This document shows, piece by piece, positions 1 through 8,746 of a stretch of DNA of 64,000 bases (positions are counted from its first letter, which is position 1; each line of letters begins with the position of its first letter). The position numbers were made by a program, and so were the translations under genes. The notes beneath the pieces were generated by a model, which was given only the letters and a program-made list of their open reading frames with translations, did no database searches and was not told the DNA's origin. This DNA is from Cladopsammia gracilis (lineage: Eukaryota; Cnidaria; Anthozoa; Scleractinia; Dendrophylliidae). Location: positions 186,001 through 250,000 of the forward strand of contig JAJGOT010000474.1 of the NCBI GenBank assembly GCA_022457155.1, written 5' to 3'.

Positions 1-359
1 TGGTTTTTATTACATACGAAATCGTCAAATACTACTAATTTCTGTGAGTCACAGTCAATGTCTTCAACGGGAATAATCTTATCATTGTTTGCTTCGATAA
101 CTTCATAGCCAACTTCATAACTTATTGGTTGGAACATATCCATAATATTCTGGTACTTAGACTGCTCTAAGTTTTTAGCATAAAGATATACTTTATCAAA
201 ATACAACAGATGGATGATCATATGCATTAGTGCATTAGTTTTACCAGAACCGCTGGGTCCGCAAACCAACATCCGAAATGATCGATCAGGCATGAATTCA
301 TATAACTGTTTAAAGTTTGAGACAACATCGTCTTCAACGTCATAATTTGGTATTTTCAT
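1..359 (-). CDS. Outer Polinton packaging ATPase (FtsK/HerA, A32-like), C-terminus cut by window edge
   Basis: Reading the minus strand from the ATG at 359 gives 119 open codons running off the window start. The protein has a P-loop GPSGSGKT about 40 residues in and a Walker B strand ending in FDDF. This is the signature of the genome-packaging ATPase of Polintons, adintoviruses and related viruses, which pumps DNA into the capsid. It aligns well with the ATPase of the inner element at 10274-10912, including the segment between the Walker motifs. It is divergent from the PPxY gene starting at 507. No stop or frameshift is visible in the part present. Confidence 0.88.
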   Translation of the reverse strand, partial: MKIPNYDVEDDVVSNFKQLYEFMPDRSFRMLVCGPSGSGKTNALMHMIIHLLYFDKVYLYAKNLEQSKYQNIMDMFQPISYEVGYEVIEANNDKIIPVEDIDCDSQKLVVFDDFVCNKN

Positions 360-389
360 TTATATTATATGGGTATATTATTTCAATAT

Positions 390-449
390 AACATGTTGTA
401 TAACACGGTGTACAACACGGTGTAGATCACGATGTAGAACACGGTGTTA
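390..449. promoter_or_regulatory. Five 12-bp direct repeats between divergent outer-Polinton genes
   Basis: Five consecutive 12-bp units occupy the spacer between the ATPase ATG (359, minus) and the next gene's ATG (507, plus). Units two and three are AACACGGTGTAC and AACACGGTGTAG; one and four differ at two or three positions. Each contains the odd-length inverted motif ACAC-G-GTGT, the form of a dimeric protein site. An AT-rich TATATATAA stretch follows at about 460. Inference: an operator- or promoter-like array controlling both genes. A chance minisatellite is the alternative. Confidence 0.5.
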
Positions 450-506
450 AACGTTATTTTTTATATATAATTCCCCATTTTATGTAATGTAATAATATAA
501 CAATAA

Positions 507-1378
507 ATGAGTTTACTAAAGTGGAAAGAACTCGCAAAGAGTAAATCTGAATTAGGGGATAAGATCAATTATGTTCATGATAGAATTATGAAACATGTCA
601 GCAGACAAGCCAACAGCCATTGGCGAAGGTATTTAAACCAGTGACTAGTAAATTAGATGATGTTATTGACAGTAATTTAGATTTAAGGATGCCTCCCAGG
701 AAAAAACGACCACCTAAGAAAGGTGAGCCTGGTATTGACTATATGCCTGAAGTTGATCCATATGAAGACATGGATGTAGAAGGTTTGATTGATTTTGGTG
801 ATTATGTACCACCACAGCAAGAAAAACAACTGGTGCCAAAACCTCCAACATATGAAGAATCTTTACAAGATCTTATGGAAGGAAAGAAGGAGATTTATGT
901 TGATCCTTAGTACTTGCCTCCACCAGCATATGATGAGATTGATGATGTATTAGAAGATGATGAGATCGATTATTCATTAGAGGATGAAGATACCACTAAT
1001 GAGATTTTGAATGATGTTGGCATTGTGAATTATGAAAATGCAGATAAGATATTGAATCAATCAACAATGACACCCCAAAAGACTAAGAAATATCTTAATA
1101 AGATTATAAATGAGGCCAAAACAAAAAGGGGCCAATTAAGGGGCTATAAAGCAAATGTTACAAAACAATACAATAAGGGGGAGATATCATCAGGTGAAAG
1201 GCAAATGCGAAACAAAGGAATAGACAACGCAAGAGTTATTTTAAATAAATACATAAAACATTATAAGACTAAACTGGAAACAATAAAAGGTTCCGGGATC
1301 AAAGGCCGAGGAAGAAAACAGAGAGGTGGAAATATTATGTTTTATAATGATATAAAGCAGCTTTTGAAAAAAACTTGA
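507..1378 (+). pseudogene. Outer Polinton virion-type protein with two PPxY motifs (broken)
   Basis: The ATG at 507 opens a frame whose first residues (MSLLKWKELAK) match the start of the inner element's p305 (MSVKKWVELAS), which sits at the same place next to the ATPase. The frame shifts near 613-620 and continues to a TAG at 908-910, then stays open to 1378. The middle is acidic and proline-rich and holds PPTYEE and PPAYDE on either side of the TAG. Both are PPxY late-domain motifs, which bind WW domains of NEDD4-type ubiquitin ligases. The C-terminal part is lysine-rich, with a GSGIKGRGRKQRGG stretch. The exact role is unknown; a minor virion or core protein is inferred from position and composition. 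Confidence 0.6.
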
Positions 1379-1490
1379 ATTGATTATTGGTGAAATTCTA
1401 GCAGGGAATACAAGCCTTGTGATGCGAAATACAGGAGTAGCTATCCTGGATATTTTACTAAAGACTGCAAAAATCAATAGACCACAATAA
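1337..1490 (+). pseudogene. Outer Polinton homologue of inner p81 (frameshifted)
   Basis: After an A-run at about 1367-1374 the reading frame shifts by one and continues to the TAA at 1488-1490. The shifted part contains a GEILAGNTS segment that aligns with GSIQAGNTS in the inner ORF at 8501-8746. In both elements this small gene lies just upstream of the minor-capsid-like gene. Function is unknown. The A-run shift could be mutation or programmed; mutation is more likely in so decayed an element. Confidence 0.5.
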
Positions 1491-1545
1491 AATAAATTGT
1501 TTAGTCAATATTTCAAAATATAATTAATATAACTTTATTATATAA

Positions 1546-2031
1546 ATGGAACGAGATATAGTATTATCATCTTATAGTGTAAAAAATCAATGGAATAATA
1601 AACCAGAGGATTTTACAACAAAATTTACTAGACCTATAATATTGGATAGCAATTCTCAATATGTGATCGGACTTAACAGAATTATCAATATGAGTTTTAC
1701 ATGGTTTAATGATAATGCTGGATACAACAATCAATTAATCAAATATAGCTCCGATAGTGGTTCAACATTTAACAACATCACCTTTCCAGCCGGAGTATGG
1801 AATTATACAGACTTAAATACATATATCAAGGACATAACAAAAACTGGTGATACGTATCCTATCACTCTTGAATTCGATAATACAACATTTAGGACCACGG
1901 TTACATTAGCTCAGAATTATCGGCTTGATTTGACACATTCCAATTTTAATGATCTAATCGGTGTCGATAAAATAGTATTAACAAGTGGGACAAACATTGG
2001 ACCAAGGGTTCCAAATAATATAGTAATATAG
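1546..2031 (+). pseudogene. Outer Polinton minor-capsid/penton-like protein, C-terminus lost
   Basis: An open frame of 161 codons starts at an ATG preceded by an AT-rich, TATA-like leader. It aligns along its length with the 245-250-residue inner protein at 7767-8504: an N-terminal DFT.KF/DFTINF strand, then YVIGLN/YVAALN, a SWYN-like segment, and a central LDLTHSNF.DLIGV/LDLSEGKFAELLGF segment. Polintons encode a single-jelly-roll minor capsid (penton) protein here; that assignment is from position and inferred fold, not a diagnostic motif. The last third is missing because a palindromic MITE begins 5 bp after the stop. Confidence 0.6.
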
Positions 2032-2035
2032 TAAT

Positions 2036-2176
2036 ATATCAAACACGAGGAACAGTGTTTCATCAGATTTCCAAACACCGAGAAGTGGATTGGAAAAACG
2101 AGGCGCAGCCGAGTTTTTTTAAACCACTTCAAGGTGTTTGGAAATCTGATGAAACACTGTTTCGAGTGTTTGATAT
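2036..2176. mobile_element. 141-bp palindromic MITE
   Basis: The two halves are imperfect reverse complements with arms of about 50 bp, beginning ATATCAAACAC and ending GTGTTTGATAT. The loop holds GAGGCGCAGCCGAG. It coincides with the truncation of the outer minor-capsid-like gene. No coding capacity. Confidence 0.8.
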
Positions 2177-2382
2177 AGCTTCTCAAACTGATCGTTAAAT
2201 GCGGAGAAAACGAAGGAATAAAATCGCCAAAATCTATGCAAATTAAGAAACGATTTCAAAACCTCCTTCACGGTAGTGATTTCCTTTGTGCTCTCGTCAT
2301 GAATTATTAACGAGTTTGAGAAGGTATTTGGACACAGATGACACTACAGCCAATACTAATACAGGGTTTGAGTCAAGACGTC
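2177..2382 (+). pseudogene. Outer Polinton major capsid gene, upstream fragment
   Basis: The last 50 bases or so (from about 2330) encode a YLDT segment and a following GFESR that correspond to YLDT...GSRE in the inner capsid protein. The frame is cut by the inner Polinton at the GACGTC site (2377-2382) and resumes at 20461. Bases 2177-2330 are open in the same frame but too diverged to align with confidence. See the downstream fragment at 20461-20597. Confidence 0.6.
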
Positions 2383-2700
2383 AGTAGTTGGAAAATGAGA
2401 GTTCAAGCACAAGCACATTCCAACATCCCCTTCGGAATAGCACAAACTCAAATCACTTAGCGTATTTTTCACTTTTGAGCACAACTTTTAATAATTCAGC
2501 GTCAAGATAAATTTTCAGCAGAAACTTATTTTTTCTCCATTTTTTCCATTTACCCTCAACCCAGCACAAACACCCCTCTCCTGCTCAACCCAGCTGAAAA
2601 TCAGTTCTGTCAAACCCGAACTGATTTTCAATTTTTTTCACAATTTTCAAATTCCTTATGTTTTTCATTAATTTCAGTTGAATCCCACACAAACTACTTT
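2383..2700. repeat. Left terminal inverted repeat of inner Polinton
   Basis: The reverse complement of 20137-20460 matches this stretch closely. The main difference is a 4-bp ATTC present only in the right copy near the inner edge. Within it is a hairpin, CTGAAAATCAGTTC...GAACTGATTTTCA, at about 2593-2632. The repeat overlaps the end of the coiled-coil ORF. Confidence 0.95.
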
Positions 2701-2934
2701 TTCTTTCATTTTACTCACTGTCTCGCTTAATTCCTTAAGAGTATTTTCCTGTTTATTCAAAGCACCTATGATTAATTTCACTTTCTCATCCAAATTTACA
2801 AAAGATTCAAACAAAACATCAACTTCATCAACGCTTGAGGAATCGCTCTCACTGCGTTGACTTGCACTTTCTTTTTCCACTTTTTTTCCCTCATTCACCA
2901 AGTTTGGATAATAGGGAACTTTCATCGAACTCAT
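2674..2934 (-). CDS. Small acidic coiled-coil protein of inner Polinton
   Basis: 86 codons from ATG at 2934, directly downstream of the integrase; the last nine codons enter the terminal repeat. Residues about 20-40 are serine/glutamate rich. Residues about 48-80 form a heptad-like run (VKLIIGALNKQENTLKELSE) predicted as coiled coil. The outer element has a small coiled-coil ORF in the same position after its integrase (21647). No recognised family. Confidence 0.55.
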   Translation of the reverse strand: MSSMKVPYYPNLVNEGKKVEKESASQRSESDSSSVDEVDVLFESFVNLDEKVKLIIGALNKQENTLKELSETVSKMKEKVVCVGFN

Positions 2935-2955
2935 TTTAAATGATTTTATTCTTTT

Positions 2956-3960
2956 TCATCTCTCCCAATCTGTATCTATTGCGGATGAATCCAAATTGCG
3001 AAATTTAATTGGTCTTTTGATTTTCTCTTTCTTTTCCACTTTCTTCTTTGCTGCAAATTGTTTTTGTTTTGTCAACTGCAGTTCTTGCTCATAGAAACTC
3101 CCTTGCACTTTCTTCTCCTCCAATTTCTTTTCTTCAATCTTCTTCTTTAATTCCTCATCATTCAATCTCTTTCTTCGAGCTTTTCTTGCATTCTCTTTCT
3201 TCAAGCGTTCATTCAATTCTTTCAGTTCTTCCCGATTGAGTTTCAACTTTTCCACCTCATAAGTTGTTGACAACACCTTAGAAATCCTAAAAACTCTTCT
3301 CGACCAATTCGGGGTAAATCCTTTTGCATATCCCATTCGCTTATATTTCATTAATCTTACATTTTCGCCAACTTTGAATTTCGCGTCAAACTTTTTCAAC
3401 AACTCATCAGGGTATAAATTCGCATAAACTTCTCTTTCCCTGCTTTTCACACTTGCAGCTCTGGGAGTCATTCCAATACTTCTGTGTTTGGTGCTGTTAT
3501 AATCATCAACTATCTTCTGTAAAACATCAATCCATCTCTCTGTGTTTCTTGCTGTGAAAAACTTATAAATTCGTTCTTTCAATGTCCGAATAAATCTTTC
3601 TGCAACAATTGCCTTCTCTTTGGTTTTTGTCTGATACATTTCAATCCCTTCCTTCGCCATCATTTTCGCAAAATCTCCCATGAATTCTTTCCCTTCATCT
3701 GTCCACAACTTTTTTGGCCTTCTCCCACTTTCTTCCAGAATCTCTTGAAACGCTAAACTCACATCATGCGCTTTTGCACCCACAATTGCTTTTGCCCACG
3801 CGAATTTGGAGAAAACATCCAAAACCACTAGAATGTTGTTGAATTCATCATTTTCGTCAGGAAAGTTTCCCATTGCTGCCAAATCCGCGGTCCAAATATC
3901 ACCCACTCCTCCAACTATAACTCGCCGCTTTTCAAAGTGCCTCCTGACTGGTTTGTGCAA
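2956..3960 (-). CDS. Retroviral-type DDE integrase (inner Polinton)
   Basis: Catalyses strand transfer of Polinton ends into the target, giving 6-bp duplications. The rve core shows Asp in WTADLA (residue 26), Asp in WTDEGKEF (88) and Glu in AERFIRTLK (121). The entry HKPVRR.FEKRRVIV before the first Asp is typical of Polinton integrases. About 70 residues after the core, a VGENVRLMKYKR SH3-like segment follows, then a lysine/glutamate-rich tail with coiled-coil character (residues about 235-320). No chromodomain is seen, unlike the outer copy. The listed start is a TTG; the frame is open further upstream and overlaps the PLA2 gene's end, so the true start is unresolved. Confidence 0.88.
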   Translation of the reverse strand: MHKPVRRHFEKRRVIVGGVGDIWTADLAAMGNFPDENDEFNNILVVLDVFSKFAWAKAIVGAKAHDVSLAFQEILEESGRRPKKLWTDEGKEFMGDFAKMMAKEGIEMYQTKTKEKAIVAERFIRTLKERIYKFFTARNTERWIDVLQKIVDDYNSTKHRSIGMTPRAASVKSREREVYANLYPDELLKKFDAKFKVGENVRLMKYKRMGYAKGFTPNWSRRVFRISKVLSTTYEVEKLKLNREELKELNERLKKENARKARRKRLNDEELKKKIEEKKLEEKKVQGSFYEQELQLTKQKQFAAKKKVEKKEKIKRPIKFRNLDSSAIDTDWER

Positions 3961-3998
3961 TTCGAGATTTCGATTCCAGTCATCAATCGAAATCTCTG

Positions 3999-4640
3999 CT
4001 AGTTTTCCATCCCCATCCCCAACTTCTGTTTCACATTAATTACATTTCTTGTCAACGCATGTCCCCACTGTCTTTCTTCCCAGGGAATAGCATCAAGTGC
4101 TGCAACCATTCTCCGATCCGCTTCATTTTTGCATTTTCGATCATTTTTACAAATCGAATAATCCACATCATGCTGCATTGCAACAGCATCTGTTTTTCCT
4201 GTAGGTTGTTGCCAGATTTCCAAAATTTTTCCACTTTTGTCAAATTTCACTTGTTTCTCTAATGGATTATATGGCCCTGTATAATTGGGTCCGGGAAGCG
4301 TGAATCCCCTCCGGGGTTTTGGTAGTTTCCCAATTAATGCATGAACATCAATCGCACCACCACTGCGTCCATCCAAATCCATTCTATCTGTCTTGTATTT
4401 CTTGTTGGGTCTCATAGCAACGCTCAACTGATTCAGCATATCCGAACCTATTTTCTCCACGAAAGGTTTGCTCTTATCCAATACGAAGTTCACTGCTTTT
4501 TTCTGCACTTTTGGATTTCGCATCAACTCGCTGGCACCAAATCTTCCCATTTCAACTGTCTTTTTAGCCAACCAGGGAAAGGCATGAGCAACTCCAGTCA
4601 ACGCAAGTTCTCCCAAACTGCCCCCATCTTGTGAGGGCAA
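3999..4640 (-). CDS. Phospholipase A2-domain protein (parvovirus VP1-like PLA2)
   Basis: The C-terminal half has the secreted/parvoviral PLA2 core: calcium loop YTGPYNPL (residues 120-127) and catalytic HDVDY (157-161), with QHD...Y spacing as in VP1 PLA2. Such domains cleave sn-2 acyl chains and let parvovirus particles leave endosomes; PLA2 domains are known in adintovirus-type elements. The N-terminal part has an amphipathic region (AHAFPWLAKKTV). No ATG lies near the 5' end: the frame starts after a stop inside the zinc-ribbon gene and the first ATG is residue 31, so the start is uncertain. A remnant of the same gene lies in the outer element at 20598. The Asp partner of the His was not identified. 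Confidence 0.8.
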   Translation of the reverse strand: MPSQDGGSLGELALTGVAHAFPWLAKKTVEMGRFGASELMRNPKVQKKAVNFVLDKSKPFVEKIGSDMLNQLSVAMRPNKKYKTDRMDLDGRSGGAIDVHALIGKLPKPRRGFTLPGPNYTGPYNPLEKQVKFDKSGKILEIWQQPTGKTDAVAMQHDVDYSICKNDRKCKNEADRRMVAALDAIPWEERQWGHALTRNVINVKQKLGMGMEN

Positions 4641-4642
4641 AT

Positions 4643-4834
4643 TCAGTTTCCCGGCTTGTTCAGGCGTTGTGCTTCACTCTCACTTATAAATCTTGTTTTC
4701 CTTATCCCGCAGGAAGCGCAATGGCAGAAAAACATCCATCTTTCATTTCCAGTTTTTTTATTTTTAATTTTGAATACTCCACTTGGATTAACACATCCTG
4801 TTTTTTTTCTTTCTTTCACGCAATATGTTTCCAT
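4643..4834 (-). CDS. 63-aa zinc-ribbon-like protein (DUF5679-type)
   Basis: The ATG lies one base after the stop of the protease gene. The protein reads METYCVKERKKT..., with a CxxC (CASC) and a TRFIS segment near the end, resembling the small DUF5679 zinc ribbons seen in Polintons and giant viruses. In that family the first pair is normally CxxC; here the second Cys of YCVK(C) is Glu, so metal binding may be impaired. Function unknown. Confidence 0.6.
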   Translation of the reverse strand: METYCVKERKKTGCVNPSGVFKIKNKKTGNERWMFFCHCASCGIRKTRFISESEAQRLNKPGN

Positions 4835-4835
4835 T

Positions 4836-6041
4836 TTAGAGAGCAATAATATATCTTTTGATCTCTTTTTCATTTTCTTCCACATTATCACTCCATGTTT
4901 TCAGCATTTCCTCATAATCACTCAGCTTCCCCATTTCATTCAGAAACCACAGGCAATAATACCCACATCGAACACTATCCGAATCTTGAATCTGGAAACC
5001 ATTTCTCAGGAAAGATTTCATCCCCGGATTCCACTTTTTCACGTTCTTTTCCCATTCAGTTGGTGGTGGCATGCCAAACGAATCAAACCAGCAGAAATCA
5101 TCTCCACGCCTCCAACACGCAACCCAATGCGTTCCCACATTTTCCACTTCATCTAGATTAATGATACACGGGGAATGATTTTTTCCCAATTCCTCATTTC
5201 TGGCGAAAATTCCTTTCAATGGAATCTGCAGTTTTTCACACCATTTCAACAAGTCAAAATTACTCAGTGCCTTATCAACAAATTTGATTTTTTTTTGTCC
5301 TTTTCCTTTTCCTTTTCCTTTTCCCCTTCTCACATAAGGCCTTGTTGATCTATTCCAACTTCCATAGAATGGCGGTGGCGGTTCAATATGCATTCCATGT
5401 CCTCTTGCACCTCTCGGTGCAGCTCTGGGTGGATTAATATGCATCCCTCTCGCTCGCTGCACTCGCTCGCTCCCTCCGGTCGCTCCACCCAACACCTTTG
5501 ACACCAACTGAATAGCAAGTGGAATTCCAACAGCTGCCAAAGTCCCCAAAAATCCTCCTTTTTGTCCACGACCAATTTTCACTCCCTGCGATGTGAGAAA
5601 CTGTTTCAGAAATGATTTTTGTCCATTCGTCATCTGTTTCACTAAATGATACAATTCAGGTGCTCTGGGAGGAATTGCGCCACCAAATATTTTCTTCAAC
5701 ACTTTCTCAGCGCCAAAACTCAATCCAGCCAATCCTAATGCTTTTGCAGCAGGAACCATCAAAGGTTTCGCCAAACCAGCCAAAACACTAAACAAACTTC
5801 CTCCCTTGCTCACAACATGTCTGATTTGTGATTTGCTGATTTTCAAATCCATTCCCTTTCCTTCAGCTTTTGCTTTCTTTATTCGATTTATTTGCGTTTT
5901 TGTTAAGTTCACATCATGCGGCCCGCTCAAATCCTCAAATGCCAATCTCAAAGTTACAGCTTGATTGCTGGCAAATGCTTTCTCCAGTTTCTTCAATTGC
6001 CCTGGAGAGAAATTTAAATTGGTTTTGAAATAGCTTGTCAT
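4836..6041 (-). CDS. Fused core/membrane-active protein and adenain-type cysteine protease
   Basis: 401 codons. Residues 1-75 are a basic, DNA-binding-like region. Residues 80-120 and 160-190 are hydrophobic, glycine-rich segments of the kind in pVI/pX-like proteins. Residues 195-250 hold duplicated GMHI-PP repeats and a GKGKGKGKG linker. Residues 255-401 are a Ulp1/adenain (C5-like) protease with His305 (GTHWVAC), Asp320 (CWFDSFG), Gln350 and Cys359 (SVRCGYYC). The protease would cleave capsid precursors during maturation, and fusion to a substrate-like core protein would place it in the particle. The ATG is 3 bases after the capsid gene's stop. No lesion seen. Confidence 0.82.
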   Translation of the reverse strand: MTSYFKTNLNFSPGQLKKLEKAFASNQAVTLRLAFEDLSGPHDVNLTKTQINRIKKAKAEGKGMDLKISKSQIRHVVSKGGSLFSVLAGLAKPLMVPAAKALGLAGLSFGAEKVLKKIFGGAIPPRAPELYHLVKQMTNGQKSFLKQFLTSQGVKIGRGQKGGFLGTLAAVGIPLAIQLVSKVLGGATGGSERVQRARGMHINPPRAAPRGARGHGMHIEPPPPFYGSWNRSTRPYVRRGKGKGKGKGQKKIKFVDKALSNFDLLKWCEKLQIPLKGIFARNEELGKNHSPCIINLDEVENVGTHWVACWRRGDDFCWFDSFGMPPPTEWEKNVKKWNPGMKSFLRNGFQIQDSDSVRCGYYCLWFLNEMGKLSDYEEMLKTWSDNVEENEKEIKRYIIAL

Positions 6042-6044
6042 TTT

Positions 6045-7312
6045 CTATATCACTACAAGTTCTCCTCCAACTACATCCAGGACCACTTCTTCTTCTTGCA
6101 AAACCAAAGCATAGATGGTATAATCGTTTACAGCTGCAGCTTGATTTAACCTATAATGAAACACCAACTGTTTCGGATCATTTGTCAAGTTGATTTTGTT
6201 TTCTCTCAAGTCGAAATAGATCAGTGGATACAAAGTTGTATAATTCGCCACATTCAACTGTACACCAGTGTTATAGTCATTCTTGCGATAACGATAATTC
6301 AGTGCATCTTCCAGAATTCTCGAGTTTTGAAATTTTCATTGTATTCAATCTCAGGGTGAAATTCTTGACCATATTGCAAACGACAACTTGCACGTTTTGT
6401 AGTGTTATTCGCATCAATGTTAAAGGTGTCGAAGAAATATGGATTTGCTTCTATTGAGTTTGCTGTTGCAGTTTTCTGCAGCCAGATAAACACATGTTTT
6501 GCATCTTTCACCCCTGGGGATAACTGCCAAATGCCTTCAGCATCTCTCCTGCTGGAAGATGGTTTAATTGATTCCTGCAGATATTTCCACTTCTTTGGTT
6601 TCAAAAAGTTTCGATTTACTTCAACCTGCCCTTTGGAAGAAAATTGCAACATCGGCACCCACAGTTCCAAAGTGCGAACAACTACTCTACGAGCTGTATT
6701 TCCATTTTGCCAGATCAGTTCATTATCATTCTGTAAGTTGAGTTCAATTTCCAAAGCCATTGGAGGGAGAAGTGAATCTTCCAGTTCTTCAAAGAATGAA
6801 TAGCGATTAAGGGGAATTATGGTTTCAACTTGTGGAGCAGCAGCATTTGCTCTTTGTGTCAGCTTTTCTCGTGACCCAAGTCCATCATTATCAGCTAGCA
6901 CTGTTGAATTTGCTGTGTCCAAATACCAAAATTGTGACTTTGCGGCACTTCTTGCATAATCATCGAAATATTCCAACAAATTCTTGACGAAGATTGCTTT
7001 GTGAGCGTTTTCCAAAGTGTAAACTGTTTTTGCATTTGATGAAACTTGAATCTTTTTAACCAGGGAAAAGGCACTGTTCAGGGTGGAAGTTCTAGTATCT
7101 GCTGCAATCACTGCCCCATTTGCTGTTGCTTCCAATGTATAATTCACCCGGAAATAAGCATTGTACCAGTCATACCAATTGCTTCTGTCAGTCACATAAA
7201 ATTTATATCCATCTTTCCTTTGCGCATCACCATTCCCTGAAAAAGTCAGAGGGGTATTCAACTGAAATCTAGCGAAAACAGTTTTTTCTAGATATTCTGG
7301 AGATCTAAACAT
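6045..7312 (-). pseudogene. Major capsid protein (double jelly roll), one frameshift
   Basis: The likely start is ATG 7312 (MFRSPEYLEK), facing the ATG at 7333 on the other strand. The frame runs to a stop at 6299. The homologous C-terminal segment continues in another frame to 6045, with the break near 6315-6325. Total about 420 residues, a normal size for the Polinton-type double-jelly-roll capsid protein. Recognisable segments: IPLNRYSFFEELED, LPPMALEIELNLQN, and a FEFHPEIEY-like stretch before the break. The outer element's split capsid gene matches IPLNRYSFFEELE exactly. Interpretation as a capsid rests on family knowledge of Polinton gene order and these segments. Confidence 0.82.
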
Positions 7313-7332
7313 TTTATTCTGACAAACAAAAA

Positions 7333-7731
7333 ATGAACCACCTATCTGAATGGAAGAAAATTTATTCCCCATCTCGCGGAAAATTTGTCTATAAGCATAA
7401 AGGAACTGGAGTTATTCGAGACAGCCTCATGAAAATCGGAAAACCTCTCATGGGTTTGGTAAAGTCCGCTGCCTCCCAACTTGTCAAGAAATCTGTCGAA
7501 AAAGCTGCAGATGCTGGATCGAAAGTAATTGTGAAGAAAGCTGGGGATAAGCTACAATCTATGTTGCGAAAACCAAAATCAACTCCAACAACCACCAGCA
7601 ACAAGCAACGCGTTGTGAAGTTTGTTGATTCTGCTCTAGCACCTTCAACTCGTCCTCCAGTCGCTAAAAAGGAACCAAAAGTTTCTGAAAGTGCTCTCAT
7701 TCAACTTAATCGACTCATTTCACGATCTTGA
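7333..7731 (+). CDS. 132-aa basic protein, divergent from capsid gene
   Basis: An intact frame on the opposite strand from its neighbours, its ATG 20 bp from the capsid ATG. Very basic, with an alternating hydrophobic/lysine region (residues 30-85, LVKSAASQLVKKSVEKAAD) that would form amphipathic helices, then a proline/threonine linker. Convergent with the minor-capsid-like gene. Polintons often encode small basic, membrane- or DNA-active virion proteins of this style; no specific family recognised. Confidence 0.6.
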   Translation: MNHLSEWKKIYSPSRGKFVYKHKGTGVIRDSLMKIGKPLMGLVKSAASQLVKKSVEKAADAGSKVIVKKAGDKLQSMLRKPKSTPTTTSNKQRVVKFVDSALAPSTRPPVAKKEPKVSESALIQLNRLISRS

Positions 7732-7766
7732 GCGAGCGAGTGAAATTCTTTTCCAATGAAAAAGAA

Positions 7767-8504
7767 TTATCTTTCCTTGATAAACAGGGTAAAAGCCATA
7801 TTCATACCATTCAAGTCCAATATCTTGTTTCTCCCATCTGTAACATAAACTCGAATGGACTGAATTGTTCTTTTGCTCACAGGTTGCCATTGCAATCTCA
7901 TGGGTTCTTTTGTAAATGGATAACTAACGCGGAGATTGTTAGTTGATATGGAGAAGAGGGTATTGCTGTCGATATTTGACACATCACTTGAAATCAAATC
8001 GCAGTGAATATATACCCAATCCACACCGCGAGTGATATCTGGGATTTTGTCAGAAACATTGAACCCACCTGTCAAAACTTTCCTCTCAAATCCGAGTAAT
8101 TCGGCAAATTTTCCTTCGCTCAAATCCAACTCAATGGTTGAATCTAATTCAATCACTGCTCTGAAAATGCTTGAGTCAAAGTACATATTGATTTTATCAG
8201 CACCAATCTCACCTTGCAAAACTGCGTTGATTGGTTGGTATCCATACATACCGTTTTCAAAGGTGATAGTTTGCCAGGTGCTTTCACTCGTTTTTTTCCA
8301 TTTCACTGTATTATTTTCATATTCATCCCTGATATTGTACCACGAATAATGCATTACCACGAGTTCATTCAAAGCTGCTACATAATTCTTTCCTCTATTC
8401 AACTCTATCGGAGGATAAAAGTTAATTGTGAAATCATGCGATTTGGCTCTCGGATCTTGTTGTTTTGCCAGTTGCGAGTCTAACAAAATCGGAATCGGAA
8501 TCAT
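7767..8504 (-). CDS. Minor capsid (penton-like) protein of inner Polinton
   Basis: The frame extends to a GTG at 8519, but the ATG at 8504 is preferred: it overlaps the p81 stop as ATGA. About 245 residues, beta-rich, with HDFTINFYPP, NYVAALNELVV, SWYNIRDEYEN, a central ELDLSEGKFAELLGF, and a C-terminal DLNGMNMAFTLFI strand. The outer element's 1546-2031 gene is its homologue. Polintons place a single-jelly-roll penton protein beside the major capsid gene, and length and strand content fit. This is an assignment by position and architecture. Confidence 0.65.
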   Translation of the reverse strand: MIPIPILLDSQLAKQQDPRAKSHDFTINFYPPIELNRGKNYVAALNELVVMHYSWYNIRDEYENNTVKWKKTSESTWQTITFENGMYGYQPINAVLQGEIGADKINMYFDSSIFRAVIELDSTIELDLSEGKFAELLGFERKVLTGGFNVSDKIPDITRGVDWVYIHCDLISSDVSNIDSNTLFSISTNNLRVSYPFTKEPMRLQWQPVSKRTIQSIRVYVTDGRNKILDLNGMNMAFTLFIKER

Positions 8505-8746
8505 TTTATTTGCATCCACAATTTTTCCCCCTGAGCTTTGGAGATGATTCCGTTTCCGTGGAGGATTCTCACGATATTCCCCAAATCATTTCTTAATTTC
8601 TTTGAAGTGTTTCCAGCTTGAATTGATCCGAGTCCAACTTCCAGGTGATTTATGAGGGAGTCTAACGAGTGAAACGAGTCATGGAGTGACGAAATTCCTG
8701 TTCCAGTTTGCTTTTGGGGAACAGGGCCGAAATACTTTTTCCCCAT
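8501..8746 (-). CDS. p81, small Polinton protein of unknown function
   Basis: 81 codons from ATG 8746. Its start overlaps the end of p305 by about 85 bases in another frame, and its stop overlaps the next gene's ATG (ATGA). C-terminal half helical (LINHLEVGLGSIQAGNTSKK). The outer element has a homologue at 1337-1490. No known domain. Confidence 0.55.
   Translation of the reverse strand: MGKKYFGPVPQKQTGTGISSLHDSFHSLDSLINHLEVGLGSIQAGNTSKKLRNDLGNIVRILHGNGIISKAQGEKLWMQIK

Noticed and set aside
390..449. CRISPR-like array
   Set aside because: Units are 12 bp with no spacers, in a eukaryotic viral-type element.
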